This document shows, one piece after another, positions 1 to 12,539 of a DNA stretch of 64,000 bases (the stretch's first letter is position 1; each line of letters starts with the position of its first letter). The position numbers and the translations under genes were made by a program. This stretch comes from Atriophallophorus winterbourni (taxonomy: Eukaryota > Platyhelminthes > Trematoda > Plagiorchiida > Microphallidae), in assembly GCA_013407085.1 (NCBI GenBank), contig JACCGJ010000578.1, positions 1-64,000 on the forward strand, written 5' to 3'. The notes below the pieces were generated by a model. The model worked only from the letters and a program-made list of their open reading frames with translations, did no database searches and was not told the origin of the DNA.

Positions 1-39
1 TTTTTAGCTCAATGAATTAATGCCGAGAACAAACTTTTT

Positions 40-300
40 TCATGACGTGGCACTCACTCCAGCGCATTACACTCTCCCGAAGTTAGTGGATAAACAGCTG
101 GAAGTTCATACTCAATGATGGGTCTGATGTACGTGCCATATAATATCTTGAACAAGTCAGATTTCATAACGGAAAATGATCTATGAATTGCCCACAGAAA
201 ATGGTTTGTATCGGCAATATTCGTCGAATCAGCTTTTGTTTTCAATGAGTCGGTCACTATAACTTCAGGGTATTTCTCGTCAGCTATTAGTTTGCGGGTA
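40..300 (-). pseudogene. LINE reverse-transcriptase C-terminal fragment
   Basis: An open frame at 54-257 reads like the thumb region just after the RT core of CR1-type LINEs: a Leu-Tyr-Gly-Thr-Tyr-Ile-Arg-Pro stretch followed by an Ile-Glu-Tyr-Glu motif, matching the usual 'LYxxxVRPxLEYA' pattern. No RT catalytic motif lies on either side, so it is a short truncated copy. The family call is from the motif alone. Confidence 0.45.
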
Positions 301-1890
301 CTGCTTTTGACATATTATGATGTACCTCACATGGAAATTGCTTCCTACGCTTCTATCGAGAAAAAAAAGAGTTGTGTGATGTTCAAGTTATATTTCAATT
401 TGCACATGCCTGGTAGTGGCTAAAAGCTACTCATATGTTCGCAATTCTTTTGAATTTCATTTGTTGAGCAACAGCATCGTGATTATGGATATCCAGGGGG
501 CTGTATCACGTGCCTTCGCTTCGGATTAATTTGAAAAGAATGTTGACGTTTCTTTTCACCCAAATGATAAATTATCAGTATCAAATATCAGTGTCAACGT
601 GCGATGATTGACCAAGTCGAAATGGGAAGCAAGATATTTTCGGGGGTAGGCATTTAAACACTCTATTGCCATGATTATTTTGTAGAAAGCACGGGCTCGT
701 TGACCCATGTACGGAGGATGGAATAAATCAGATCAATAAAATATGAGTGTTTAGAATGTTGCGTGTGAATTGAAAGAAAAGAATTGTAGCAATTTCTAAT
801 TTCACTTTCTTTTCAAATTAATTTTCAGGTCCGTTGATGCTTTTTCTAATCACTATATTACACAGTATACATTTCAGCACGCTAACAGTTTTTGCTTTGT
901 TCACTGATGCTGCATTGTTATTTGGCTGTGAAACAACGTTTTACGGCAAAAATGACGTGTCGCTGCATTTTTCAGCATCGCGATTCATCGTTCTTCATCA
1001 ACCGGACGCGCCACATTTCGGAGTTCGAAATAATTTTGTTTGTGAATATTTGCATTAAAACATAACATTTTTACTCACAGTGAGTTCGTTCTTTTGTCCG
1101 ATTTTACTGTAACAATTTTCTGTTATATTTTCGTACTTATCCACATCATATTAGCTGAGCCCGTTTCCACTTATCGCTTAGAACTCCCATATTTTTGGCT
1201 TCTTTGACAGAATGTAGTATAACTCACTGACATATCCGATTCAGAATCGAACGTTATCTGCCAGAACACTCCAGCATTTAACCCCGCTAATCCGCACGTT
1301 CGTTTCATGCAGATTGAGGGCATGTTTTTATTATTATTATGTTTCGTTTTCGACGAATTACAAAGAATGATGTCATGTTTTCTTTCGTATAGTCACAATT
1401 AGCATCATACATAGCAAAATAATTACTAGACGTTCACGATCACATGCCCTCCCGTTCACCACATAAAATCCACAAGGCTGTTGTGTTTAATCGCACTATG
1501 GCTTCTGATGATGCAGGGTGAAACAAATGCTTGTCGGTGTATAACTGGGGGATCGAATACCATCACATTCATCACGTCACACGTGTTACCTCGTGGACAA
1601 TAAAAAGTTAGACGATACTATTTTGCAGCAAATCTAGCTGAACTGTTTGGCCCTCTGCCTCACTGCCATTCTTGCAGCGACCGTTGACGAAGTTTTGTCG
1701 TGACACGCTGGTTGAAATATCAGATAAAATTTATGAACGCTTTGACAAAAACCAGTGTTAATTAGGTATCAGATGTGAGTCACATCTTAAAGCTTGAAGC
1801 TACCGTGGCCACATGAACAAAGGAGCTTTCATTCTTGCAGCACACTATTTTTAATATGAAACGGTCGAAACGTTCTAATTTACACATCGG
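300..1890. other. No recognisable gene
   Basis: AT-rich DNA without a recognisable gene, repeat or splice-framed exon. A 74-codon open frame at 834-1058 has no motif I recognise and no supporting context. Confidence 0.5.
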
Positions 1891-1899
1891 AATCAATCT

Positions 1900-2355
1900 A
1901 GATGCAGGAGCCGTTTTCGTCTTTGCGATGGAAATTGGCTTTGCTATCACCACCATCGGTTCGACAATGTAGCGCGTAACTGGCTCTCCAGGTTGTGAAC
2001 AATATAATGCTGGTACTGCCACCGAGTGCGGAAAACTAGGTGACAGTTGTTATTGTCGACGACTGCTCCTAGCATACACGCTAGTCATCTCCTGTACGTC
2101 TACGTTGCGTCAAATACACTCAACGTTCTCGTAGATACCGGCGCCGGAGTTAGTTTTATGCCACGCATTTGCAAAAAACGTAACCTACGTCCATCTGGCG
2201 TCACGCTACAAGTGGGTAGTGATTTTAAAAATCGTGACGTATGGTGAAAAATTTCTTAAAATTGATCTCAGACACAAGTGTGCATTTTCCTTCGTTTTTA
2301 TGATGGCCGATGTTCAAAAAGTCTATATTCGATATACAGTTCCTGACGAAGTACA
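1900..2355 (+). pseudogene. Ty3/gypsy-like gag-protease remnant
   Basis: The frame around 2047-2247 contains Leu-Val-Asp-Thr-Gly-Ala-Gly-Val-Ser, the active-site D-T-G-A signature of retrotransposon aspartic proteases, preceded by a hydrophobic strand. After a frameshift near 2225 the reading continues in the usual downstream pattern (a Lys-Ile-Asp-Leu-Arg-His segment, then Phe-x-Phe and Ala-Asp-Val-Gln). Upstream, around 2008-2035, a Cys-Trp-Tyr-Cys-His stretch looks like an eroded gag zinc knuckle. Integrase, RT and LTRs are missing; at about 2390 the sequence passes straight into an unrelated LINE. Confidence 0.55.
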
Positions 2356-2389
2356 ATATTAGAGTCGGTATTGCGGCTTTCAGGAAAAT

Positions 2390-3720
2390 TGTCGGGAACA
2401 GATTACGCTATTATACGCCGTTTTTATTAATTTAGCGAAGGCATTCGATTACATTAGCAGTGAGGGTCTTTCCAGAATGCTTGATCTGATAGGCTGGCTC
2501 ACAAGGCTGCTCAAACTCGTTATAACGTTCCATTCATGCATGAAGGGCTCAGGTCATCTTGACGGTTTTAGTTCACAAGCCTTCGAAATTCGCCGAGGCG
2601 TCGAACAAGGATGTGTTCTTGCTCCCACACTGTTCGGAATTCCCTTTTCTCTGCTTCTGAAATACGCTTTTAGGACGAGGACAGAAAGCATTCACCTACG
2701 CACGCGAAGTAATGGCCAGCTTCTTAACCTAAACTGTTTGAGAGCACGGAATGTGCTAATCTGTGACCTGCTGTTTGCCGACAAAGTAGCCTTTATTCCT
2801 CACTCCCAAGAGAACCACCAGTCACTAATGAATTGATGGGCATCAGTCAGCATGAGCATGACCAACGTCCTTCGTCAAGAGACCCTATCGCCTCCAATCA
2901 TCACTGTAAAAACTGTCAGCTTAAACCAGTATATCATTTTATATCTTGGTTCAATCATTGCGGTAACCTTTCGATAGACACAGAGATTGATAAGCGAATT
3001 GGTTGGGCAGCCGTCATTCTGTCCCGATTAAACTCTCGTGTTTGGAATAAACGCAAGTTGAATGTAAATACAAAGGTGATGGCATACAGCGCGTGCGTAC
3101 TAAATGCTTTGCTGTACGGCAGTGAAACCTGGACCATCCACGCAAGACACGAACGAAAGCTAAAGCTTTCCATCTACGAAGCATCCGTTGTATGTTGAAA
3201 ATATCGTGAACGGACAGAGTGACTAATGCAGAAGTGCTTTCAAAAGCTGATCCACAGAGCATGTTCACCACACTACGACAGCGCCGCCTGCGGTGGCTTG
3301 TTCATGTCTACAAAATGGAAAATGGTCGTATTCCGGAAGGTCTACTCTATGGTATGTTGCAGTTAGAAAGTCGACCGATAAGCAAACCATACTTGCGGTA
3401 CAAATACGTTTGCAAAAGAGATGGCATTGACCTCGTGAGTTAAGAAGAACTTGCTCTTGACCGCTCACTTTGGAGACATAGTGTGAAGAGTCGCTTTTTT
3501 TAATCTGGGAAGGAGCAGATACAGCTCTTGGCTGCTGAGCACAGATCACGCCACGACCGCCATGCGCACTGACCGCCCTACATACACCCGGTTCTGACTA
3601 TTTTTGCACGCTCTGCAGGAGAGATTGTTCCTCCTCATTCAAAAAGCTGTAGAACATGAAAATTATTGCGATTGTGATGTACATCCTTGGTCGACATCGA
3701 ACGGAAGAAACCATCAATGT
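2390..3720 (+). pseudogene. RTE-like LINE reverse-transcriptase fragment
   Basis: Broken frames at 2405-2836, 2833-3198 and 3219-3443 are collinear with the better copy at 43555-45395. They cover motif A (A-F-D-Y), the 'GVEQGCVLAPTLF' motif B, an eroded motif C (F-A-D-K instead of F-A-D-D), the YGSETW thumb region and the C-terminal 'LRW' and 'RYKxVCKRD' segments. The 3' part carries the shared GTCGACAT sequence near 3690. Several frameshifts and the lost second catalytic Asp show it is dead. The 5' half, including endonuclease, is absent. Confidence 0.75.
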
Positions 3721-3769
3721 ATAGAACACCAGTTAGAATATCTAGGTGGAGAAGATAGTGTATTTATTC

Positions 3770-5340
3770 TTTGGTAAATAAATGTTCAGGTGTGATTTGA
3801 ATTTTTATGAAGAGGAGATCATTTTTATATATTTTGGAAGAAGATTCCACAGTTTATCATATTTAGTTGTGTTGAAATTGTTCTTTGAATCAATGCAAAA
3901 GCTTGATTATTTAATTTTTCACTGTTTTTTATGCCATGTTTGAAGTTTTCAACTTAGTTTTATATTGTCTGATGACAGTATTCAAAAGAATAAGACAAGA
4001 TAAAACTTGAGTCTGCGAAGTCATTACGTATATCTATACGATTGTTTGGTGTTGTGACCGACGATGGGTTTTTAGAAAGAATGTTGTATATTTCATACGA
4101 CTACGTCATCCGATTTATTTATATTGATATATATCATGTTACAGTAGTCTAGAAGAGGAATGGTTAATAATTGTTTGAATTACATTTTGCAATATGGTTG
4201 AATTATAGACATGTTGTGATGTACATAATTTGCTTGGCTGTAATAGGAATATAGCCTATCAGTTTATTGGAAGTGAGTGATGCAGAATATCGAAATCCTT
4301 AATCACGCCTGCTGTGTGTCATTTGAATAGCGTTATTAGTAAGAACAATTGAATTATTTTGTATCGTGCATCTTTTATGCATAAAATTTGATTTTGATGT
4401 TGAGAACGTCAGACCGTTATCTGCGCCCAATCTGCATGTGCTTGATTTGCTGGGAAAGTGATGATGACTTTCATGTTATCAGCGAATAATAAGAGGCTAC
4501 AGTGAGAAATGACTTTATGTTTGTCATCCCTAAAAAAGAAACAGTAAAGTACTAAATACGCTGCCTTGAATTACCCCACTGGTAATAGGCGGGCTGCAAG
4601 ATCTGTGGCCATTGGCTTCAACAGAGTAAGTGCGATCAGTAAGGAAAGAAGTTAGTCAGTAAAGGAGATTACCTCCCATGCAACATGATTTAAGTTTTGA
4701 TAATAATAGCTCACGTGAAACAGTATCAAGAGTTTGGGCTATGTCTATGAAAACAACTAAGCATATTAAACTTTCGTAAATGAAAATAGTAATATAGTCA
4801 AGGTTTTCGAGCGGGCATGTAATGCTACGTCTTTTATTCTTGAATCCGTGTTGAGCTCCGAAGAAGAAAATTTAGGATTTTTGCTATATTTTTGCTATAT
4901 TTTGCTATATTATGTGCTTAATTATCAATGAATATCAGTAATGTGCGACAGACAATGACTGAGTCTTCAGGAAAATCAACGTTTTATAGACGTACATGTT
5001 GAATACGCATTACTCGCCATAAAGTTATTAGTACGGTCACTGAGGAATGCTCGGGTTCATGACTTTTGTGATCTCAATAAAAGAATGACTCTCAACCAAG
5101 TCGATTTCAAAATTCAATGTCCACCGACGTAAAATAGTGAGAATCCAATTGATCATAAAATAGCGATTCATATACACCTGAATCCTGATATCAATTACAA
5201 AAGTGAAAACATTACAATTATAACAAATAAAATCGATGTTTGCAAATTGTCTATCAATAATAGGTCGGTGATAATTGTAGATAAAAATCAAAAGCCAAAG
5301 GAATTACTCAGTTGTAATGTTCTCACAGATTAATAGTAGT
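3770..5340 (-). pseudogene. Decayed CR1-like LINE, same family as 6690-9180
   Basis: Read on the minus strand this stretch follows the LINE at 6690-9180 block by block. Matching pieces are the C-terminal 'ATTCCACAG' region at 3840, the segment at 4140 matching 7190, the F-A-D-D region near 4480 matching 7560, the motif B region near 4570 matching 7640, and the segment at 4610-4750 matching 7690-7830. A 5' piece at 5210-5340 matches 9030-9160. The RT is interrupted throughout and has no long frame. Confidence 0.65.
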
Positions 5341-6670
5341 GTACAATTTCCGGTCAAACAACGAATCGGACTAAAGTAAAGACTCATAAATCCTCCATGT
5401 TTTACCTCCATTACAGTATCACATTATTTTCAGATCCACTTGCTGTGGAATAACTCCAAATCTACCGCATTTGACCATCTTCTCTGGAAGCTCTCTGGTG
5501 GTTCAGAGACGGGAAGTTGAAGTTCATTTGTACAATTCAAAATTCAGACATTAAAATATCTGATTAAATGTTTCGAAGTATTTGGCTTGTAAATTTGCAA
5601 GTTTCAAACAGTAATTTCCGAATTTTCTCTATAACGGATTTCAGCGAAGCCTAGGGTACATAGTGTCAAGTGTGATTCTAGGTCTGTATTTGCTATAAAA
5701 TTTATTAGACATAAGATTTCCGAACGGGACAATCCGACTTTGAAAACGGGATTTTGCTTCCTTGATAGATCGCATGTTTTTCATTTTTGGCACAAGTACC
5801 GCATGTTCACTCTCGAATAAATTCTGTTCGAGTTTAGTTTGATCTCGCTACATTATATGGTGCAGGATATCTTACCAATATTTTGTTCATGGTTGACTTC
5901 AGTTATAGCGCAAAATAACAATGGAAACAATTCTTTGAGCATTTATTATTGCTTTTTATGATCTAGTCAAGACAGAAAGAGTTGATTTCCATTTACAATG
6001 TAAAAGGCTTTTCATTCTCCATCGTCAGCAGTATTCTTAGTAGCAGCCATGATTTTCCTGAACGAACGAAGTCAGATGGGAATTTATATTGATTCTTCTG
6101 AAACGGGATTCCATTGTGAGACCACTTTCTGGATCATAAATAGATAAATAAATAAATAAATAAATAAATAAATATTTCATTTTTGGAATTTCAAGGCATG
6201 CTAAGCATGATCGATAATTATCAAAGTTGTTTGTATACATAAAGCATAAAAATGGACAATAATTATTAACATTTTCAAGGTCATACGTGCTGATAATTTT
6301 TCGTTCCTTAAAATGGTCCAGGTAAATGATAATCAATCAGTTTTACAGAAATTCAATATATGAGCAGTTATTGTATGAAAAGAAAATCGGGTGAGGGGAA
6401 AAATGATACGAAGTATATTGAAGAACGATGGACCGGAACATCGAAGATGCGAGGAATCTCGAAGAGAGAGAATCTTCAAAAATGTTAAGTTGGAACACAT
6501 TATTATTGTCGAATATATGTTCTAAATGGAGAGTGTCTTTTCGTGAGTATTCGTAGAAGATTTGGCATCCCAGTGTTGATTCGTTTGTGAACCGGAATTC
6601 TTCATATGGATGTAAAGAGGTAATCTGGAAAATAAATACTAAGGACGGAGTAACTGTTAACTATAAAAGT
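5341..6670. other. Non-coding spacer between two related LINE copies
   Basis: No gene recognised. It contains the short (AAAT)n run at 6138-6174 and otherwise unremarkable AT-rich sequence. Confidence 0.45.
6138..6174. repeat. (AAAT)n microsatellite
   Basis: About eight consecutive AAAT units. The minus-strand open frame covering it (runs of Ile-Tyr-Leu-Phe) is only the translation of the repeat. Confidence 0.9.
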
Positions 6671-6689
6671 TGAAAAACTGATATCACTG

Positions 6690-8845
6690 TTAATATCCAG
6701 CAATGCCATGATTGTATAGTTCATCTAATGAGACATCTAGGTTGAGAAGTTTCATTAATTTTTCAACTGTGAGAAATGAATTCAGATGTGATTTAAAATC
6801 ACATAGTGAGGTACAAAGTCCTATGTTTTTCGGAAGAATATTCCAGAGTTTAGCGTATTTATTTAGGTAGAAGTTACTTCTTACTTTCGTACAGGATCTA
6901 GGTAATTCCACTAGGTTATCTTGATTTCTTAAGTTATATCTAGAACCTTGTCGGAAGCGAATAGACGAATTTATATCTATATTATCAGAAGATATTATTC
7001 TAAAGAACAGTATTAGGTTGTGTCTAATTCTACGGAACCATAGTGGTTCTAGCTTGAGCTGCGTACATCTTTCTCTATATGATTGATTCGAGCTATATCC
7101 GGTGATTGATTTGGTAAAAGTACGTTGTACTTTTTCCAAAAGGATGGTATCGGTTTTATTCATACTGCTATATATTATATTACAGTAATCAAAGAGGGGT
7201 ATGGTGAAAAGTTTATAAAGTTCTAACTTACAGTGTGGGAGAGTAAAGAACTTATGAATCATATTAACACTCTGCTTTGCTTTTGAGATCACGTGATGTA
7301 TATGCTCGTTGAATGTAAGCGATGCTGAATATTTGAACCCAAGATCACGTGTGCAATCGATAATTTGAATAGGATTACCATTAAGAAGGATTGAGTTATT
7401 AGGAATTGTACATCTTAAAGGCATGAACTTAGATTTTTCTACAGAAAATGAGAGACCATTAATTTTACCCCATTTGGATAATGCATCCAAATCTTTGTTT
7501 AGTCTGGAAATGTAAGTTTGTGTTTCAGAAGATGGGAAGGAAATTACTACCTTCATGTCATCTGCGAACAAGAATAGTTTACTATGAGAGACGACTGTAT
7601 GTACATCATTTATGTATAGAAAAAAAGTAATGGACCTAAAACACTGCATTGTATCACGCCACTTGGAATCGGCAAGGTGCGCGATCTGGGACCATTTACC
7701 TCAACACAGTATGTGCGAACGGTAAGAAAAGAAGTGAGCCAAGAATGAAGATTGCCACCTATACCAAATGAACTTAACTTAGATAGTAATAGGTTATGCG
7801 GTACTGTGTCGAAAGCTTTGGTTATATCAAGGAAAACAACTATAACTGAAAAGCCAATTTCAATTGAACTTGTGATGCAGTCTAAGTATTCTAGCTGGCA
7901 AGTAATGCAGGATCTTTTGTTAAGGAATCCGTGCTGTGCCTTAGAAAAGAAACTAGGTGTCAGATATTCAAGCATAGCTTTCTTTACAATTTTTTCAAAT
8001 AATCTTGATAAGAAGGCTGTATGATTTATTGGTCGGTAGTTAGTAACTAAGTGTTTTGAGCCAGATTTGTATCTAGGTATAACAATTGAGTGTTTCCATT
8101 CTGCCGGAAAGGTACCAGATTCAATAGATGCGTTAAATAGGTTGAGCAGGAGAAGTTGAAAGTCTTTACCACCCATTTTGCATATGGCTGGAGGTATGCC
8201 TGCTGTGTCAGGTTTAAGACTGACAGTTGATTGCTGACATAATTTATTTATGTCACTCAGGTTTATACTCAAAGTATTTAGTGTATTCGGCGAAGGAAGA
8301 TGACTGGTTGTGTAAACGTAGTTTGAATTGTTGTAGGTAGAGTTAAAGTAAAGAAGGAATTCTTCGCAGATAGCATCAGGTGAACTAACAATTGTTTCAA
8401 CTGCGGATGAATTACAATATTTGATAATGAAATCTATGTTGCTGGGTGAGTTGGATGATCTTAACTTGAAAAGTTTACTTAGTGATTCCGGCTTATCCTG
8501 ACTTATAAGAGCTTTGTTTTCGTCGGCTCTAAACGTGCTATCTAAAGCATATCTGTGACTTCTTGATAGTTCATAAGAACGAAGAAAGGCGAATATGTCA
8601 TGTGTTTTTACAGCAACGAAATGTAGTTTCATCATTTCCTTTTCTATTTTCTGGGCTTTCGTTAATTTTGTGCGCCTAATGAGCTTATATGATTCCTTCA
8701 TAAGTAACATTTTTAATTGTGAATGAAATGTTGAAAAGACTTTTGTGAAATCACTAGAGAGGAAGAATCGGCTCCAGTCTTCTGTTCTAATGAATTCTGA
8801 CAGTAGATTCCAGTTAATTTAGTTGTAGGTATGCTTATTATTAGA
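6690..8845 (-). pseudogene. CR1-like LINE reverse transcriptase, best-preserved LINE here
   Basis: Two overlapping minus-strand frames, 8710-7610 (366 codons) and 7649-6690 (319 codons), together give a nearly complete RT of the CR1/Jockey group. The first holds the endonuclease-RT linker, the fingers (N-Y-R-P-I), the 'GFLNKRSC' region, motif A (F-L-D-I-T-K-A-F-D) and an eroded motif B ending in V-L-G-P-L-L-F. The second starts just upstream of motif C (L-F-A-D-D-M-K) and runs through the thumb to a stop at 6690. A single frameshift near 7620-7640 separates them; motif B also has substitutions. The linker frame can be followed upstream to about 8845. As a reverse transcriptase it would copy its own RNA at a nicked target. 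The endonuclease part is not readable. Confidence 0.85.
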
Positions 8846-9180
8846 TGGCTGCGAAGAATTGACAGAAGTTGTGGCGCATAATATTTGGAATGATAATATT
8901 CTATGGAATTGGAATTCAGAGAATGTAGAATAGCAGAAATTCAATTGAACGAAAATTACCAATTTATAAACACTCGAATAGCCAGATGAATTATAACAGT
9001 GTGAACACTACTTCTTTAAAACATAAAATCAATGTTTCAAGAAGGTCGATAATATGTCGACGATGATTGTAGACATCAATCAAAGTGCATCCGATCAGTC
9101 AGTTGTAATGTTATCACCGATCAATATTAGTTTTCAAGTTCCGGTTGAACAATGACTCAGACTGTTTTATCAGTTGGAAG
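8846..9180 (-). mobile_element. 5' remainder of the 6690-8845 LINE
   Basis: This stretch has no intact frame but resembles 5210-5340, which sits in the same relative place upstream of the other copy. The shared pieces around 9030-9170 place it inside the element rather than in host sequence. It probably covers the decayed endonuclease region. Confidence 0.45.
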
Positions 9181-12100
9181 TAGGGCCTCCTAACACTTTC
9201 TCATCTAGTTGTGATAGTTTGAGAAGTATTATTCCCAGTTATATGAGTTAAAATCTCTACCAAAGTCATGATAGGATACGTCTACAGGTATACCATCATC
9301 TACCACTTTACTGACTTTATTGAGGATGTACTACAAGTTAGCCAGGCAAGATTCAAAAAAGAAGATTCCGACGAATTCTGCGTAGCCACAATGATTCAAC
9401 ACTCAACAACTCACATCTTCCGAGATACTACAAGGGGTTGAAACGAATCGAAGTTAATTTACTGAATGTACGTTGAAGGCTCTCTAAGAGAAATTAGTCA
9501 CGCCAACCCATGTGAGAATTGACAATATTACAATAATCTGTAATTTGTACTACCTTTATCTTATACAGTGCAACTTATGGTCAATTAAGCCAAAGTTTTA
9601 TCTTGCTCTCGTCATGAGGTGCCTCGCTTGTTCATCAAAATTGAGTGAAGAGGATTATATGAATCCGAGATCCATAATTTCTGCAGAAGGGGTGATGTTT
9701 GAGCCATTTATTATGAGTGTGTTACAAGGGATTGAACAACGTAATCCCATAGAGTGTGTCTTAGAAGCATAAAATTCTAATCGCCATTGTGCGCATCAGC
9801 TAGATAGATAGACAATATCATTATTAAGATATATCACAGTATGTGTCATTTCTATAGGCGGATAGTTGAAGACGATGGATTATAAATGCTATCCATTAGG
9901 AGATCTAAAGATGGTAAAACAATACACGATGAGCCTTCTAGTTCTGATAGACTAGGTAAATTGGAGATTGACTTTGTGATTCGGGTAAAGTATTTTTGTA
10001 TTGTACCGCTGAAGTTGACAGCAACAGTACTTCTCAGTAATGGTATCCTTCGGCGTGTTTATTTTAGCTGATTCCAAAACGGGATTAACTCTGCTTTTTT
10101 TCCTTTGTCACACTAATAGCCTTAGTCTCATCATCTTTCAGTGGTACTTCTGAAATCGCTATATTGGTAAGATTGTCTGCAAGTGTATCAAGAAGAGGAT
10201 ACAAAATATTCGTAAAGTAATGCACGTGAAGGAACAACGATTAGCCCAAAGCATCCTATTATTACTGCATTGCCCTCATTGAAAATCAACGATTATTGAT
10301 TTGTCAACTTAGCTAAGTACACTATTACTCGTTGCAGTTGCTCGTGACAATATCTGAAAATGAGAGTGGCCAACAATTTTAGAAATTTGGCGAATAAAAG
10401 GCAAATAATAAAAAGCACGTCCTGGGGGTCTGTACAAATTTCTAAAATAACCGCGGACCAAGAAATGATCCTTGTAGCACAACACAGTAGGGTATTTCCT
10501 CTGAATAAAAAATGAATGTCTTGATAAATCTAAGATTAAACTCCCTCATACTTACGTGATCTAATTCTGAAAGAATCGGTTGGTGTTGCGCCCGTACAAA
10601 TCATCGCCTAAGTCCATGATAAAACATCATTTGGTGACCAAAGTCGGTCGAAGCACATTATATCTCACGTGCTTGAAGTAGGTTACACGCGCAAGCGTGA
10701 TATTTGGTAAGTTCATGTTCTATTGGATATCAACGCCCAGGATTTATCTCTAGGATTTTCCAGACAACAAAATACAATGTGATGGGCCAATCATCAGCAT
10801 GATTACTAGGGTCCCCACCCATGAACATAGACTTTCTATTTTTAAGTTGAAACACCCACAGGTAAAGATATTGTAAACATGAATTTTACGGATACCACTA
10901 GATATTTAAGCAGTGCGTAAAATTAACAGATGAATACAATCCGGCCTCGGCGCTATTGGTGTGTCTAATTTTTCTAACAAGATTTCTAGCATATCCAGAT
11001 ATTTATCAAAATCTGACAGAAGAAGGCAAGTCTGTGAAACAGAAGGAGGATCACTGTCGTCAAGACGGTGTATGCTTACATATTGGTTAACGAATGATTT
11101 AGCTGTAGGAGCATTCTGAGCAATGGCTACACACCCTTGTCTACTAGACTAAACATGTATTGCGATGACCTTATGCGACGGTAATGAATGCGAATAAGCT
11201 TTCCGAGTCCTGGTGTATATATAAATCATTTTCTACTTGTAAATAGACGTTTGCTACGATTCAATCCTCAACACAGTTTTCTAGTTCCTCAGAAGTTTTC
11301 GCAGTCAGTGGCGTTTATTTAGCTAACAAAAAGCGAAAACAGTCTTTAACGTGCCTTGGTAGTTTCTAGAGCTCGTTGTAGAACCAAATGATCTCCGCTC
11401 TACTTTGATGCACAAAGATACAGCTACCTGTGTAACGGCATAGACATTTTGCCTGATTGTCTTCAACAACAATCTTAAATGTTAGCTGTTTGATCAATGG
11501 AACACTAATCCCATCTGACATCAGTAACTAACCGGTATGTGTCTATATTTCAGAAGTTCCTATCAAGAATGTGGTCTAATGTCAGTGCTACCGTTTAAAG
11601 CTGAGTCATATTAAACGGTATTGTGGTGTATACCGAATCTCAAATATATTCACACCGATTAGGTCATATACTGATCGAATGGGAGGCGCATGTGGTGTGC
11701 ATGTGCAATGTTCGCTATGTTTCATTGGATTAAATCAAAGCCCCTCCATTTTGAAATCTAACAAACGCTAGGATCGTTACAATCATGCACGATGAAGCAA
11801 TTTTATACTTGCCTTAATGACAGAGGTGCGGTATCAGTGTATTTGCCTATTATAACAAACAAAACTATAGTCTGAATATGAAATCAAAAGCTCCGCCTGA
11901 ACAAACAATTTCAGGAAAATGCTCTAAAAGTGTGATGGAGTTAAGCTGTTGAGAGTAAATAGCAATCCTAACAACAGCTCTAGTAACGAGTTGATCAGAG
12001 CGATCAATTCTATAAACTTTCAGAGTCAGTTAATCGTCATCCTGCATTAAAGAGAATTAGGTTTCCGTCTCCACGATAATTGCTGATACACTCAGAGGAG

Positions 12101-12520
12101 TTCATCGAGTTCGTTTTCCAAGCTAAACAGCTATAACATTATCCGCAAACTCTTTTGAACATAAAACAAGAATATTAAGAGTAGGCAGTGAAGCACTAAT
12201 TCTCTCGTGAAATCGACGGAGAATATGCTGCATGATATGCTTTTGCACATTTATAAACATAACAATGGAAAATCCGTTCATTATTAAAAAAATGTTTATT
12301 AGTATTCTTAGAAGAGCTATGTTATCGTCAAAACTATCGAAGTTTCAGTAAATCGTTAACTGTCATCTCATCAGCTAAAAAGCAAGCTACGTTGATGGAC
12401 TCCTGCCGTGCGACAAAACATAATTAGGCGCGAAAGACACTGACGGAGATACATAGCATTATCAAACTATTGGAATTGCTCGTGCTATAGGGCTTTGAGA
12501 ACCAACACTGTAAAGCTACA
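9181..12520. other. No recognisable gene
   Basis: I see no exon with matching splice phases, RNA gene or clear transposon. 9600-9800 weakly resembles the minus-strand LINE region at 4262-4440 and may be a very old copy; the 86-codon frame at 9512-9772 is not supported as a gene. Confidence 0.45.
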
Positions 12521-12539
12521 ACAGAGGCTTAATTTAAGA

